From: Saezia sanguinis
GTDB taxonomy: Bacteria > Pseudomonadota > Gammaproteobacteria > Burkholderiales > Burkholderiaceae_C
Assembly (NCBI RefSeq): GCF_003991585.1
Contig: NZ_PQSP01000004.1
Span: forward strand, 62,001-126,000
Direction of reading: 5' to 3'
DNA length: 64,000 nucleotides
Positions 9,013-18,314 of this stretch are shown here, in pieces; positions within the stretch are counted from its first letter, which is position 1; every line of letters starts with the position of its first letter. Below the pieces are notes generated by a model. It was not told where the DNA came from. It was given only the letters and a program-made list of their open reading frames with translations, and did no database searches. The position numbers and the translations under genes were made by a program.

Positions 9013-10014
9013 TTAATTGAATACGGCCTGCAGGTCGAGGGTGGAGCGGTTGTCGATGGCTTCAAAGTGGCTGGCCAGCCATTCCTGTGTGCGTGTGCGG
9101 CCTTGCTCGAACAGCATTTCCACCAGGCTGCGGCTGGGTACCAGTTTGGTTTCAAGCGCCAGCGTGGGCAGCAGGTCTTCGGCGTTGATGAGATGGAAGT
9201 GCAGTTTTTTGACGCGCCGTTCTATACGACCACTAGGGAAGAATGTGAAGGCGGATTGTTCCCGCAGCAGGGTGAGCATTTGCATTTCGCGCAGGAATGC
9301 GGCGTTGAACGCCAGGTCCAGTGAGCGGGTGCGGATGTCTTCGGCGCTTTTGGGTGTTTTGAGGTGTTGCAGCGGGTTGAGCAGCACCAGCAGGATGTCG
9401 CGTTCCGGGCAGTTGGTGTACAGCGGAAATACCGCCGGGTTGGCGCTGTAGCCGCCATCCCAATAGAACTCGCCATCGATTTCTACCGCGCGGTGAATGG
9501 TGGGCAGGCAGGCGGATGCGAGCAGCGCCTGTGCGCTGAGTTCGTGGTTTTCAAACAGCCGCAGTTTGCCGGTATTGGCGTTGGTGGCTGCAACAAACAG
9601 TTGCAGCGGGCAGGCGCGGCGCAGGTGCTCAAAGTCGATCTGGTCTTGCAGGATGTCTCGCAGCGGGTCGGCCGCCATGGGGTTGATCTGCTGTGGCGAC
9701 ATGAAGCGGCTCCATTGCAGCAGCATGTGCGAGCTGGAGTAACCAAATGGCAGTGTGGCCAGCGCGGCCTGCTGTATGATGGCCTGCCAGAAACGTGTCA
9801 GTGCCTGACGGGCGCCGTCGTTGCCGCCACTGAGCAGGCCATGAGCCAGTACCACGGCGTTCATGGCGCCGGCACTGGTGCCGCTGATGCCGCTGAATCC
9901 CAGCCGGCCGTCTTCCAGCAATGCATCGAGCACGCCCCAGGTGAATGCGCCGTGTGCGCCGCCACCCTGAAGGGCCAGGTTGATTGTTTTGCGGGGGCTG
10001 TTGGCTGGTGGCAT
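9013..10014 (-). CDS. patatin-like phospholipase
   Basis: A 333-residue protein with all patatin signatures: oxyanion-hole GGGAHG at residues 17-22, nucleophile motif GTSAG at 45-49 (Ser47) and the DGG motif with the dyad Asp at 186. The family hydrolyses acyl esters of phospholipids and other lipids through a Ser-Asp dyad. No signal peptide is present, so it should be cytoplasmic or membrane-peripheral, like RssA-type enzymes. Start at ATG 10014; an in-frame ATG 16 codons earlier is possible. No operon partner is visible. Confidence 0.92.
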   Translation of the reverse strand: MPPANSPRKTINLALQGGGAHGAFTWGVLDALLEDGRLGFSGISGTSAGAMNAVVLAHGLLSGGNDGARQALTRFWQAIIQQAALATLPFGYSSSHMLLQWSRFMSPQQINPMAADPLRDILQDQIDFEHLRRACPLQLFVAATNANTGKLRLFENHELSAQALLASACLPTIHRAVEIDGEFYWDGGYSANPAVFPLYTNCPERDILLVLLNPLQHLKTPKSAEDIRTRSLDLAFNAAFLREMQMLTLLREQSAFTFFPSGRIERRVKKLHFHLINAEDLLPTLALETKLVPSRSLVEMLFEQGRTRTQEWLASHFEAIDNRSTLDLQAVFN

Positions 10015-10352
10015 AGGTGGTTGGCGGCAGTGTCTGTGTTTTAGCCCAGGGCCTTGCCGCATTCAGGGCAGAGCGTTTTGCTGCATGTTTTGCAGATGCT
10101 GGCGCTAGGGTGGGAGCAGAGCTGGTTAAATGGCATGGCGGGCTGTCAATGGGTGGAGAAATTGGTGAAAATAATGCATATGATTATAAATGTGATTACA
10201 GGTGTTTCTGCGGGCCATTGTGTTTAATTGTTCCGGATTTGGCTGTTTGGTGTGTGTTAACACGCCCGGTTTTAAACCATGACAGCAGTTTGGTTGGTGC
10301 GGATGCATTATGGTATGTAACAGATGCAGTGATGTGAACAGAAAGGATCAGG

Positions 10353-10658
10353 ATGTATATTGCAATGAACCGGTTTCAAGTGAAGCGCGGCGATGAGCAG
10401 ACGTTTGTTGAGATCTGGCGTGCGCGGGACAGTCACCTCAAAGAGGTGCCGGGATTTGTCGACTTTCATTTGCTGCGCGGTCCGCAGACCGATACGTATA
10501 CGTTGTTTGCTTCGCATACGGTGTGGGCGTCGCAGCAGGCGTTTATCGACTGGACGCATTCGCAGGCGTTCCGCCAGGCCCATGCCAATGCAGGCAAAAC
10601 GCCACGCGATATTTACCTGGGGCCACCGCAGCTGGAATGTTTTGAGGCGGTACTGTAG
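10353..10658 (+). CDS. antibiotic biosynthesis monooxygenase (ABM) domain protein
   Basis: A 101-residue single-domain ferredoxin-like fold protein. It opens MYIAMNRFQVKRG and continues with a helix, PGFVDFHLL, strands, and the WASQQAFIDW...S.AF..AH pattern of ABM/HmoB-type proteins. Relatives include heme-degrading and quinone-forming monooxygenases that act as dimers. The substrate cannot be told from sequence. AAAGGATCAGG lies before the ATG. Cytosolic and monocistronic. Confidence 0.85.
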   Translation: MYIAMNRFQVKRGDEQTFVEIWRARDSHLKEVPGFVDFHLLRGPQTDTYTLFASHTVWASQQAFIDWTHSQAFRQAHANAGKTPRDIYLGPPQLECFEAVL

Positions 10659-11059
10659 TTTCGGGGTTGGATGTTGCGGCAAATTGCCGCAAGTCTTGGG
10701 TTGCGTGTGCTGTTTTGCGTGTGTTGTTGGTTGCCGGCTATTGGCTTGTCCTAGCGCTGCGGCATGGGGCAAGCTGAAATGCCCCGGAGGCCTTAAATGC
10801 CCCAATGGCAGCAAGGGGATGCATAAGGTTTCATCATAGACCCATGCGCGCGCAATTTCAATCTATACAGGGGCATTGCAGCGCTCTGGCAGAGGCAACA
10901 GGGATATTGCCCATGTTTTGAAAATGGGAATGAGGGAGCAGATGGCGGGTTTTGTGTATGCCGGGTGCAAGGATCTGTTGTATTTTCCCATTGACTGGCA
11001 CTGTAAAGTTGTGATTTAACGCAACCCTGTGCCAGATTAAGTAAGAAAAATGCGAAAAC

Positions 11060-11073
11060 CGGTAATATTACCG
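11060..11073. promoter_or_regulatory. 14-bp perfect palindrome, possible operator
   Basis: CGGTAATATTACCG is self-complementary over 14 bases. It sits in AT-rich DNA upstream of the hairpin pair at 11162-11253. No matching site was noticed elsewhere in the window. Confidence 0.4.
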
Positions 11074-11079
11074 CTTATT

Positions 11080-11253
11080 GCTATTTTTAAACGCCTTGCT
11101 TGGCCCATAATAATGAAACAGAACAGGTTTTTTTATAACGACAATATGTAAAGAGAGAGTGCCAGAAAACCCAAAACGGTGCCTAGGTTTATATGCCAGT
11201 GGTTTTCTGGTTTGATGGTCAAGGGCGGGCAAAAACCTTGACCATTTTCTTTT
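11080..11253 (+). ncRNA. candidate structured RNA ending in a terminator
   Basis: CCAGAAAACC (11162) pairs with GGTTTTCTGG (11201-11210) across a 30-base loop, and a terminator hairpin follows at once. Together they would form a compact two-hairpin RNA. It lies 500 bases beyond the nearest upstream gene stop, so the terminator has no obvious mRNA to end. No known RNA family recognised; the 5' end is a guess. Confidence 0.3.
11215..11253 (+). terminator. rho-independent terminator
   Basis: Perfect 10-bp stem ATGGTCAAGG/CCTTGACCAT with an 11-base loop, followed by TTTCTTTT. Confidence 0.75.
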
Positions 11254-11289
11254 CCTGTTTGGTTTTGTTCCAGAAGGAACGCATCCATA

Positions 11290-11490
11290 ATGCTACTCTG
11301 TGCCCAATGCAGGCGGGTCGTCCAGGGTAGCCGCTATATAGTGCTATATAGATTCACGTCCCCGTTGCGGCGCGTATTAGATATCATCCGGATGGCAAAA
11401 AACGCTGGTGGCAAATGTTGGTGGCTTTTGACTGCTGCCATTGTTGTATTTGCGCTGTTGTTTTGCTTCTTTTCCTTCTTTTTCTCCTGA
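11290..11490 (+). CDS. possible small membrane protein, 66 aa
   Basis: An ATG-initiated frame 45 bases after the terminator, with AGAAGGAAC upstream at a slightly long spacing. It has a CAQC pair near the N-terminus and a strongly hydrophobic C-terminal helix rich in Phe. Composition is atypical for this genome and no family is recognised, so it may not be real. Confidence 0.25.
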   Translation: MLLCAQCRRVVQGSRYIVLYRFTSPLRRVLDIIRMAKNAGGKCWWLLTAAIVVFALLFCFFSFFFS

Positions 11491-11619
11491 CTCACATGCA
11501 TGTGAAAGCTGTCCTGTCCTGAAGCTGTTGTGCCGGGCTGATACCGGTTTGTCTGGAATTGGGGTTTTCTGCCTGCTGGCATTTATACTGGACACATTTT
11601 TGTACGATCAGGGGATGTC

Positions 11620-12168
11620 ATGAGACTGGTAACGCTGTTTTTATGTGGGGTGCTGGCATTGCTCGCAGGGTGTGATGAGCGCCGTGAAGATTCGGCGGCC
11701 GCGTCCAGTGCGATGAGAGAGCGTGCGCAGAGCGCGTTTATGGCCGGTTGCCTTGAGTACGGGGTATATATGGAGCCGGTATGCCAGTGCGGCTTTCAAA
11801 AGCTGGAGGAAGCCTATACGCTGCCGGAATTAAGCCGGGTTTTTGCGTTGCCAGCCTCATCGCCTGAGACCCGGAAAATGGAGCAGGATGCGTTGCGCGT
11901 GGGTTATGAGTGCGGGCTGGCTTATCCTGAGGTCGCGTTAAAGGGGTTTGAGGATAATTTCATGCGCGAGTGTGTGCAGTATGGCGCGGATTTGAAGCCG
12001 ATTTGTCAGTGTACGCTGGACCGTATTACGGCGCATTACGATGCGAAGGCGCTGTTGGATGTGAATTACCTGATGGAAACGACTGGCGAAGATGCGCGCG
12101 AAGCGCAGGCGTTTATGGACTTTACGGAACAGGCGGCAGAGAGTTGTGCCAGTCGTCTGATGCGCTAG
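11620..12168 (+). CDS. lipoprotein with two repeated CQC modules
   Basis: A 182-residue protein starting at ATG 11620 behind CAGGGGATGTC. The signal ends in the lipobox LLAGC, so the mature protein is lipid-anchored. The mature part holds two similar units, one with EPVCQCGFQKL...Y and one with KPICQCTLDRI...Y about 85 residues apart. Each is preceded by a Cys in a GCLEYG or ECVQYG context and followed by one more Cys. An internal duplication with disulfide-bonded helical modules is likely. Function unknown. Confidence 0.8.
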   Translation: MRLVTLFLCGVLALLAGCDERREDSAAASSAMRERAQSAFMAGCLEYGVYMEPVCQCGFQKLEEAYTLPELSRVFALPASSPETRKMEQDALRVGYECGLAYPEVALKGFEDNFMRECVQYGADLKPICQCTLDRITAHYDAKALLDVNYLMETTGEDAREAQAFMDFTEQAAESCASRLMR

Positions 12169-12309
12169 CGTACTGTCTGATGTGCTGCCTGGATGGGCCG
12201 GGCGGTTGGGCCCGGGCAGCAATCTCAGCATAACTCAGCAGCATACTACCGCCTACTGTAGCCCTGGCAGCGAGCCAGGGCCTTGCCGGTGCCATCCAGA
12301 TGCAGAGTC

Positions 12310-14655
12310 TTATTCGGTAGCGGCCGCAGGCAGGGCCGGTTCTGTGCCGGGGGGTGCCGGTGTTGCTTCTGGCACTGTATTTGGTGCCGCATTTGTCGCG
12401 GGTGCCGCAGGTGCGTTCTGCACGGCTTCAGCCGCAGGCGGTGTTGGTGTGGCCGGGGTTTTGGCCGCCGCACGATACCACAGCCAGCCTCCCATGGCAG
12501 CAGCACCAATGATGAGCGCCACGATGAATGCTGTGAGCGGTTTGTTGCGTGACGGTTTGGTGGGGTCGCTGTAGCTGCGGGTGGCGTTGTCGGGCAGTTC
12601 GGCTTTGCGTGTGAGCTGGGAGCCCAGGAAGTAGTTGATGCTGACACGGCCGTTGACGGCCCAACCGGATGCTTCGAGCAGCGGACCCAGCGTGCGCTGG
12701 CGCAGTTTGAACCAGGCTATGATGACTGAAGGCCCGGAGATCAGTAAAAAGATGCCCAGAAAGACCAGCGGGAACTGCCACCACTGCAGTGAAAACAGGG
12801 CGCGTGCCAGCGTGGCCAGTGCGGTGCCGATGGCACCCAGTGCCAGCCCGATGGCGGCAAAGATGCCGACGTTTTTGGCAATGTCGAATTTGGGGGCAGC
12901 GGTTGTAGCTGCCGTGCCGGTGGTGGCTGCGGCCGGGGTGCTGGTGGCCAGGGTCTGGAGTTTTTGGGTGCCGTTGGCGGCAATTGCATCGTCTTTGCTG
13001 CTGGCCCATTTGTTGATTTGGGTTGAGACCATGCGCCCGAAGCGTTTGTAGGGCGACCAGATGGCTTCTTTCAGGCTGATGGGTTTGGCGATGATTTTGA
13101 TGACGGTGGCATCCCAGTCGTTGCCCTGGTTGTCAATGAAGACGCCGTTGCGGCTTTCCAGCAGCAGGTCGGAGTTGCCAGCCGTCATGGCGGCGGCAAT
13201 CAGGCGTTTTTCCTGTTTTTCACCATCGGCGGTTTGTGTGGTGCGGGTGCATTCGCAGTACAGCAGATACAGTTCAGTGTAGGCGGCCAGTGTGGCGTGT
13301 TTGGCCGCGTCGGCCACAGGCACGCACAGGCGGCAACTGCGGCCGTCGATGAACAGGATGCCGGCCTGGAATGCGGCGGTGCAGTCCATGTCGTAAAAGT
13401 CGTGGAAGTTGGTGTAGTTGCGCAGCAGGTGGTACAGGTGCTTGTAGTACAGCACCAGGCGTTCCACGTCGGCAATGTCGGCGGCGGCGGCCGGGGTGGT
13501 GCTGTCTTTTTCGGTCAGTTCGATAAAGCGTTCGGCCACGCCGCTGCTAAGCAGCTCGTTGATTTTGTCGGCCCCCAGCTTGTCGATGGTGGATGTGGGC
13601 GGGGTGGTGACTTTGGCGCTGACGAGTGCCGGTTTGAGTGCAACGGCCTGCGAATAGGGCGCCAGCGTTTTCTGTATGTTGCGCCATTCGTCAAAGGTCA
13701 GGCTTGCGGGCTGTGCCAGCAGGGGGGCGATGAGTTCGGCAAAGCGCTGTACCCGGTCGCGCCATACCGGGTTAATGCCTGAGTGCAGGTCCAGCGGCTG
13801 CTGCGGCTGGATTTTGGAGAGCGGGAGTTCAGACAGGGCTTCGGATTCGAGCAGGCCGTTTTGTACCGGCACCAGGAATTTTTCGTCGACATTGAGCACG
13901 GCTTGCGCCTGTGGTGCGTAGCCGGCGAGTTCGGTGCGCAGAAAGTAGTCGTTGATTTTGTCTGAGAGTTCGCTCAGCAGGTCCCATGCTTCGGGCGTGT
14001 TGGCGCCCAGCGGGGTGGTCGCGCCGTCCAGCGTTTTGCGCCATTGCTGCCAGTTTTGCAGGCTTTGGGTGAATGCATTGGCGATGTCGCTGTTGATGCC
14101 AATCTGGCCGCCGGCGTCTTCCACGCCGCCGATGATGTCCAGCGCGTTCTGGATAAAGTCGCAGATATCGGCTTGCAGCGCTGGCAATGGCGGCAGGATG
14201 CCGTCGCCGTTGAAGACGTTTTCGCCAGCGTGTGCGGCCGAGCGGGCCACGTCCTGCTGGGTGAGGGTTTGCGCATCGGGTTTGCCGAGATTGTTCAAAA
14301 TGGCGTGCGCCGTGGCCAGCAGGCGCTGGCCTTCGTCGGTATCGGCCTTGATGCTGGCCAGCGGCAGTTCCTGCGGATCATGAATGATTTCCCCCGGGTC
14401 GTTGAGCCGCTGACACAACCATTTGACGGCCTGCACGACTTCAGGGATGCGGATGCGCTCGTCCTTGTCGCTATCAAGCAGTTGCAGCGTGCGTGTATCA
14501 AACTCCATGCCCGAAGTCGGGCAGCTCAGCGCGACCCAGAGTTTGGGGTCAAGCTGGTCAAGGTGGCTGATGTCGTCTGCGCTGGCCAGGACCACCTGGT
14601 CAAGCCCGCCGATGCGTTGAAAAGTCCACGGATAGGGTGTGTTGGGTGTGTTCAT
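12310..14655 (-). CDS. large EF-hand-containing membrane protein of unknown function
   Basis: A 781-residue protein from ATG 14655. Residues 61-72 form a textbook EF-hand loop with Asp at 61, 63 and 65 and Glu72. A second partial loop (FNGDGI) lies about 90 residues later. The central 400 residues are soluble and helical. Hydrophobic helices lie near residues 610-635, 645-670 and 730-750, and the C-terminus is Ala/Pro/Thr-rich. I infer a calcium-responsive membrane-bound protein. The family is not recognised by name. It is flanked by long non-coding stretches and seems monocistronic. Confidence 0.75.
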   Translation of the reverse strand: MNTPNTPYPWTFQRIGGLDQVVLASADDISHLDQLDPKLWVALSCPTSGMEFDTRTLQLLDSDKDERIRIPEVVQAVKWLCQRLNDPGEIIHDPQELPLASIKADTDEGQRLLATAHAILNNLGKPDAQTLTQQDVARSAAHAGENVFNGDGILPPLPALQADICDFIQNALDIIGGVEDAGGQIGINSDIANAFTQSLQNWQQWRKTLDGATTPLGANTPEAWDLLSELSDKINDYFLRTELAGYAPQAQAVLNVDEKFLVPVQNGLLESEALSELPLSKIQPQQPLDLHSGINPVWRDRVQRFAELIAPLLAQPASLTFDEWRNIQKTLAPYSQAVALKPALVSAKVTTPPTSTIDKLGADKINELLSSGVAERFIELTEKDSTTPAAAADIADVERLVLYYKHLYHLLRNYTNFHDFYDMDCTAAFQAGILFIDGRSCRLCVPVADAAKHATLAAYTELYLLYCECTRTTQTADGEKQEKRLIAAAMTAGNSDLLLESRNGVFIDNQGNDWDATVIKIIAKPISLKEAIWSPYKRFGRMVSTQINKWASSKDDAIAANGTQKLQTLATSTPAAATTGTAATTAAPKFDIAKNVGIFAAIGLALGAIGTALATLARALFSLQWWQFPLVFLGIFLLISGPSVIIAWFKLRQRTLGPLLEASGWAVNGRVSINYFLGSQLTRKAELPDNATRSYSDPTKPSRNKPLTAFIVALIIGAAAMGGWLWYRAAAKTPATPTPPAAEAVQNAPAAPATNAAPNTVPEATPAPPGTEPALPAAATE

Positions 14656-15046
14656 AAGGAGTCGGGTCTGTGTGTGTCGTGATTGTCGTTGTGATAAACA
14701 GTTCGTCTGCACCAGCCCCAACCGGGCGGCAGGTGTCCAGCAGCAGCACGTTGTTGCACATGGGGAGAGGTTTAAAGGTGTGCGCAACAGGACGTGTACG
14801 GCGTCGGCGGTATCAGGGTCCACGGCTATTTTGTGCCCATCTGTACAGCGAAGTCAAATCAGGGCAGGCATTTTGCCATCGGTGCTTATTTTATCGTTGC
14901 CGGCAGCAGGCCGTGGTTGGCAAAGGCCGCAAGGCAGTGATGGGTATCTGGGAAAGGCTGGCGTGCTTTCCCATGTGTTGATTTTTAAAGCCGGGTCTTT
15001 TGAGAAAGTACGCTGAAGACAGCACAGCGTAGAGTTGATGCATTTT
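14656..15046. other. intergenic, nothing recognised
   Basis: About 390 bases upstream of the EF-hand gene and downstream of the frameshifted secreted gene. Plus-strand open frames here lack ribosome sites. The promoter of the minus-strand EF-hand gene should lie in the left half. Confidence 0.3.
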
Positions 15047-15089
15047 TGATAAAAGGGCTTCATCACTGATATAAAGCGATGAAGCCCTT
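15047..15089 (-). terminator. rho-independent terminator
   Basis: A perfect 12-bp stem AAGGGCTTCATC/GATGAAGCCCTT with a 13-base loop; on the minus strand it is followed by TTTTATC. It ends the frameshifted gene at 15122-15687. Confidence 0.8.
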
Positions 15090-15121
15090 GATTGCGATTA
15101 ACTAACCATGAAAGTAAATGT

Positions 15122-15687
15122 TTATTCGCATTCCTCGCCGGTATAGGTCATATGTGAAGCAGAGCCAATTTCAGAAAATACTTCGATATTACCTTCATCG
15201 GTGACTTCACATTTAGGCATTGTTGGTACGTTAATGACGCAACCGTATGCACAAAAATTTACCACTGCATCTATGCCAAAATATTTGCCATCTATAAAGT
15301 CAATGATGATCCCGGTTGGTGGGTATTGAGATTTTGGTTGTGTTACTTAAGTACATAACAGCCAAAGCTTTCCTGATCAATCTGGCCGCCTTTTTTACAG
15401 TAGGCAGTTTGGGTGAACCAGATTTCCTGCTGGCCATAGTTGTAAGATGTCTTGCAGTCGATGCTTGTTTCGCCGGCCCAGCGCCAGGAGCCTAAATATT
15501 GTGTATGTGAAACCCAATTGATGTTTCTGCAAAAAGAATCACCATCATGGGTTTCGATACCCGTACTGGTAAAAATACCCGAAACTTTGGTCCATTGTGA
15601 CTCGGCAGATGCTGAAACCGACAGGCACAGACCAAGTGTAGCAAGAGCCAGTACAGTGCCTTTTTTGATGACATTGATCATTTTCAT
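15122..15687 (-). pseudogene. frameshifted secreted Cys-rich protein, paralogue of the 25962 gene
   Basis: The 5' part (15343-15687) encodes a signal peptide and a Cys-rich domain. It is nearly identical to the first 115 residues of the protein at 25962-26723, including the SQWTK start of the mature part and the YNYG-QEIW segment, and it ends at TAA 15343-15345. Immediately beyond, another frame is open to TAA 15122-15124 and reads as a sensible Cys-containing C-terminus. One extra base at the junction would fuse both. This C-terminus does not match the HExxH half of the paralogue. It is a decayed gene, a sequencing error or a recoded gene; decay or error is more likely. Confidence 0.7.
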
Positions 15688-15960
15688 ATTTACCTCTCTT
15701 TTTTAATAATGAGGCTGTATGATCGCCCGGATAAGGCCGGCTAAGTGAACGATTGAAAGTTGGAAAACTGTGTATAGGCAGGGCTGAGGAGGCAGATACA
15801 TTGATGCTCGGGAAAGCGTCTGGCGAGATGTATGAAAGAATGTCAGGACAGAACTTGAGATGTTTTTGCTAGGGTTGAGGGCGTTGGCAATGGAGAAAGT
15901 TTTTATTGCCAGACGACCCTAAACCCGAATCGAGAGAGGCATGCGCTATACGCTGGCAGC

Positions 15961-16066
15961 GCATAAAAAAAACCGTGCGGTCAGGCACGGCGAAGTCGCT
16001 GTTGGAAGCGGTTCCCATGGTAGAGAGTGCCATTGCGGCTCACAATCAGGTGAAACCCTAGCGCTG
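15961..16066 (-). ncRNA. candidate small RNA (minus strand)
   Basis: On the minus strand a TATAAT hexamer (16072-16077) is followed about 80 bases later by a strong terminator (15963-15990), with no ORF in between and no gene upstream for the terminator to serve. This defines a possible RNA of about 100 nt. The -35 region is poor and no known RNA family is recognised. Confidence 0.3.
15963..15990 (-). terminator. rho-independent terminator
   Basis: Stem CCGTGC/GCACGG with a short loop and eight T residues on the minus strand. No minus-strand gene lies directly upstream. Confidence 0.75.
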
Positions 16067-16351
16067 TTTTTATTATAAAAATCATTGACTTATAGAAGGT
16101 GGTCGGGCGCTGCCTGCGATTGCCTGGGATGCCGGTAATGGCTTTGTCGACACTTGTGGGTCGAGTGGTTTGTCACGGGTGCGAGGAAAAATGGATGCCG
16201 CTTTTGTGGTGCGTGGTGAGTGATGTCAGCGGGTGTTTTTGGTGCAGTAATGCGCGCATCATCGCACCTGTGCATGTGGTTTTGTCAGTCCGCCCAGCGG
16301 AACTCGGTCGGGCTTATACAATACGTGGCTTTTGAACGGACGGAATCAGTC

Positions 16352-16798
16352 ATGCAGATATCACAACAAATCAAATCCGCATTCACGTTGAAATTTTCTT
16401 TGGCGGCCATGCTGCTGGGTACCGCGCTGTGGTGTGCTGCGCCTGCGCAGGCCAGGCCTGCCAATCTGACGGGTTGCGATGCCAAGCGTGCTGCGCTGGA
16501 GCAGGAACTGGCCTACGCACGGCAGTATGGCAATACCCACCGCATTCAGGGGCTGGAGCGGGCATTGAGCAATGTGAATACTTACTGTACCGATGAAAGC
16601 CTGAAGGCCGAACTGGAGCGGGATGTTGCGCAAAAGGTGCTGGAGGTGCAGGAGCGCGAGGCTGATTTGCGTGAGGCCATTGCCAAAGGTGACCCGGATA
16701 AGATTGCCCGCCGCGAAGAGAAGCTGGCTGAAGCACGCTATGAACTGGCTGAAGCAAAACGGCGGCTGGCGGAGCTGAGTGCCTCTGCTGCACAATAA
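16352..16798 (+). CDS. DUF1090 (YqjC-like) periplasmic protein
   Basis: A 148-residue protein from ATG 16352. Residues 1-35 form a signal peptide ending in AQA. The mature protein begins with a Cys in LTGCDAKRAALE, continues with helices and a second Cys in NTYCTD, and ends in a long charged coiled coil (residues about 85-145). The two Cys with an intervening helical hairpin and the coiled coil match DUF1090, a periplasmic family without a settled function. The upstream in-frame Met at 16220 is rejected because the signal begins at 16352. Confidence 0.85.
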   Translation: MQISQQIKSAFTLKFSLAAMLLGTALWCAAPAQARPANLTGCDAKRAALEQELAYARQYGNTHRIQGLERALSNVNTYCTDESLKAELERDVAQKVLEVQEREADLREAIAKGDPDKIARREEKLAEARYELAEAKRRLAELSASAAQ

Positions 16799-16940
16799 AG
16801 TGCAGTGAGCATAGCGGGGAATTGCATTGCAATAAATATCACAGATGGCCGTGCGCAGGGTCTGCGGATAGGGACGCGCACAGCGTATAAGGCCGGATGC
16901 GATGCAGGGGTGCAGGCCGCTTGGTCGCACCCGGTACTGC

Positions 16941-18128
16941 TTACGCCGGGCGGTTTTTCTGGGCCAGCAACCAGATGACGAGCGTTATGGCCGACAGTGC
17001 TGAGCCCAGGATGGCCACGCCAGCCCAGCCGTGGTGCTGGTAAGCCAGCGCGGAGATCAGGGTGCCGAAGGTGCCGCCCAGAAAATAGGTGAACATGTAG
17101 CCGGCGTTGAGGCGGTTGCGGGCATCGGGCTGGAGCTTGAATATTTCGCTCATGTTGATGATGTGCACGGACTGGGTGGCAATGTTGGAAAACAGGATGC
17201 CAACAAGCAGGACAATGACTGAAACAGAGCCAAAGTAGATGATGGCCCATGAAGCTAGCAGCAACAGCAGGCCCAGTGTGGTGATGCGGGCGGACTGGCC
17301 TTTGTCTGCCAGGCGTCCGGACAGCGGCGCAATGAGGACGCCGGCGGCACCGGCCAGGCCGAACAGGCCGATGGTCAGGTCGGAGTAGTGGTATTGCCCG
17401 CCGAGCAGGAACGCCAGCGGTGTCCACAATACGGAGAATATGGCAAAGGTGAATGCGCCCAGCAGTGAGCGCAGGCGCAGTTGCGGGTAGGTTTTGAACA
17501 GGTCGAAGATGGATATGATGAGCCGGGGATAGGCGATTTTGATGCTGGCCGGATAGGGCGGCAGGCGTAGCGCCAGCGCAATGGTGATGCCCAGCATGAG
17601 CAGTGCGGCAATGGCGTAGACAAGTCGCCAGCCGCCAATGTAGGAGATGACGCCGGCACAGGTGCGTGCCAGCAGTATGCCCAGCAGCAGGCCGCTCATG
17701 ACGGTGCCAACGGCTTTGCCTCTGGATGCCGGGTCGGCCAGTGTGGCCGCGTACGGCACCAGTACTTGCGCGACCACAGAAAAGAGGGCGGCCACTGCGG
17801 TGCCGATGAGCAGGGCCAGCAGGCCGGGCGCAACGGTGCATACAAGCAGCCCGGCGGTGGAGAGTGTCATCATGATGATGATCATGCGTTTGCGCTCGAA
17901 GATGTCACCCAGCGGTACCAGCAGTATCAGCCCCAGTGCGTAGCTTAACTGGGCTACGGTAACGATAAAACTGGCTGCGGTTTCGGAGATATCAAAGTAC
18001 AGCGCGAGTGTGTGCAGCAGTGGCTGTGCATAGTAGTTGCTGGCTACAGCAATGCCGGTGGTCACGGCCATCAGCATGAGCAGTGCAGGGGTCAGAATAA
18101 ATTTTTTGATATCCGGTGTGGCAGTCAT
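16941..18128 (-). CDS. MFS transporter, drug/sugar efflux type
   Basis: A 395-residue protein with about 12 hydrophobic helices and the A-motif-like LGDIFERKR between TM2 and TM3. The second half has the equivalent SGRLADKGQ. The N-terminus carries SNYYAQPLLHT, frequent in a group of uncharacterised major facilitator exporters. Start taken as ATG 18128; ATG 18149 is an alternative. Inner membrane, proton-coupled export is expected from the family; the substrate is unknown. Confidence 0.9.
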   Translation of the reverse strand: MTATPDIKKFILTPALLMLMAVTTGIAVASNYYAQPLLHTLALYFDISETAASFIVTVAQLSYALGLILLVPLGDIFERKRMIIIMMTLSTAGLLVCTVAPGLLALLIGTAVAALFSVVAQVLVPYAATLADPASRGKAVGTVMSGLLLGILLARTCAGVISYIGGWRLVYAIAALLMLGITIALALRLPPYPASIKIAYPRLIISIFDLFKTYPQLRLRSLLGAFTFAIFSVLWTPLAFLLGGQYHYSDLTIGLFGLAGAAGVLIAPLSGRLADKGQSARITTLGLLLLLASWAIIYFGSVSVIVLLVGILFSNIATQSVHIINMSEIFKLQPDARNRLNAGYMFTYFLGGTFGTLISALAYQHHGWAGVAILGSALSAITLVIWLLAQKNRPA

Positions 18129-18314
18129 GGCAAAGCGGTTGTGATACATGGGCAATAGCGCCAACGGGCGCAGAGCCATTATAGGGAGGTGCGCATCGTG
18201 GTGGTATGCCTGCCGGGTTTGTCCATGATGACAAGATGCGCTGCGCTGGCAAATACCGTAAAGGTGTTGCTTCAACTAAAAATTAAGGAAAGCGGGGTGC
18301 AATGGCGGTCGGCG

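Larger units (their letters stand above)
10659..11289. other. 630-bp intergenic region with dyads and a terminator
   Basis: No coding frame is supported. The right half contains a 14-bp perfect palindrome (11060-11073), a 10-bp inverted repeat (11162-11171 with 11201-11210) and a strong terminator (11215-11253), listed separately. The left half contains short C-rich repeats of GCCCC only. Confidence 0.5.

Noticed and set aside
12261..12280. inverted repeat CCCTGGC...GCCAGGG as a terminator for the EF-hand gene
   Set aside because: Stem is fine but no T-run follows on either strand; could be a rho-dependent or unrelated hairpin.
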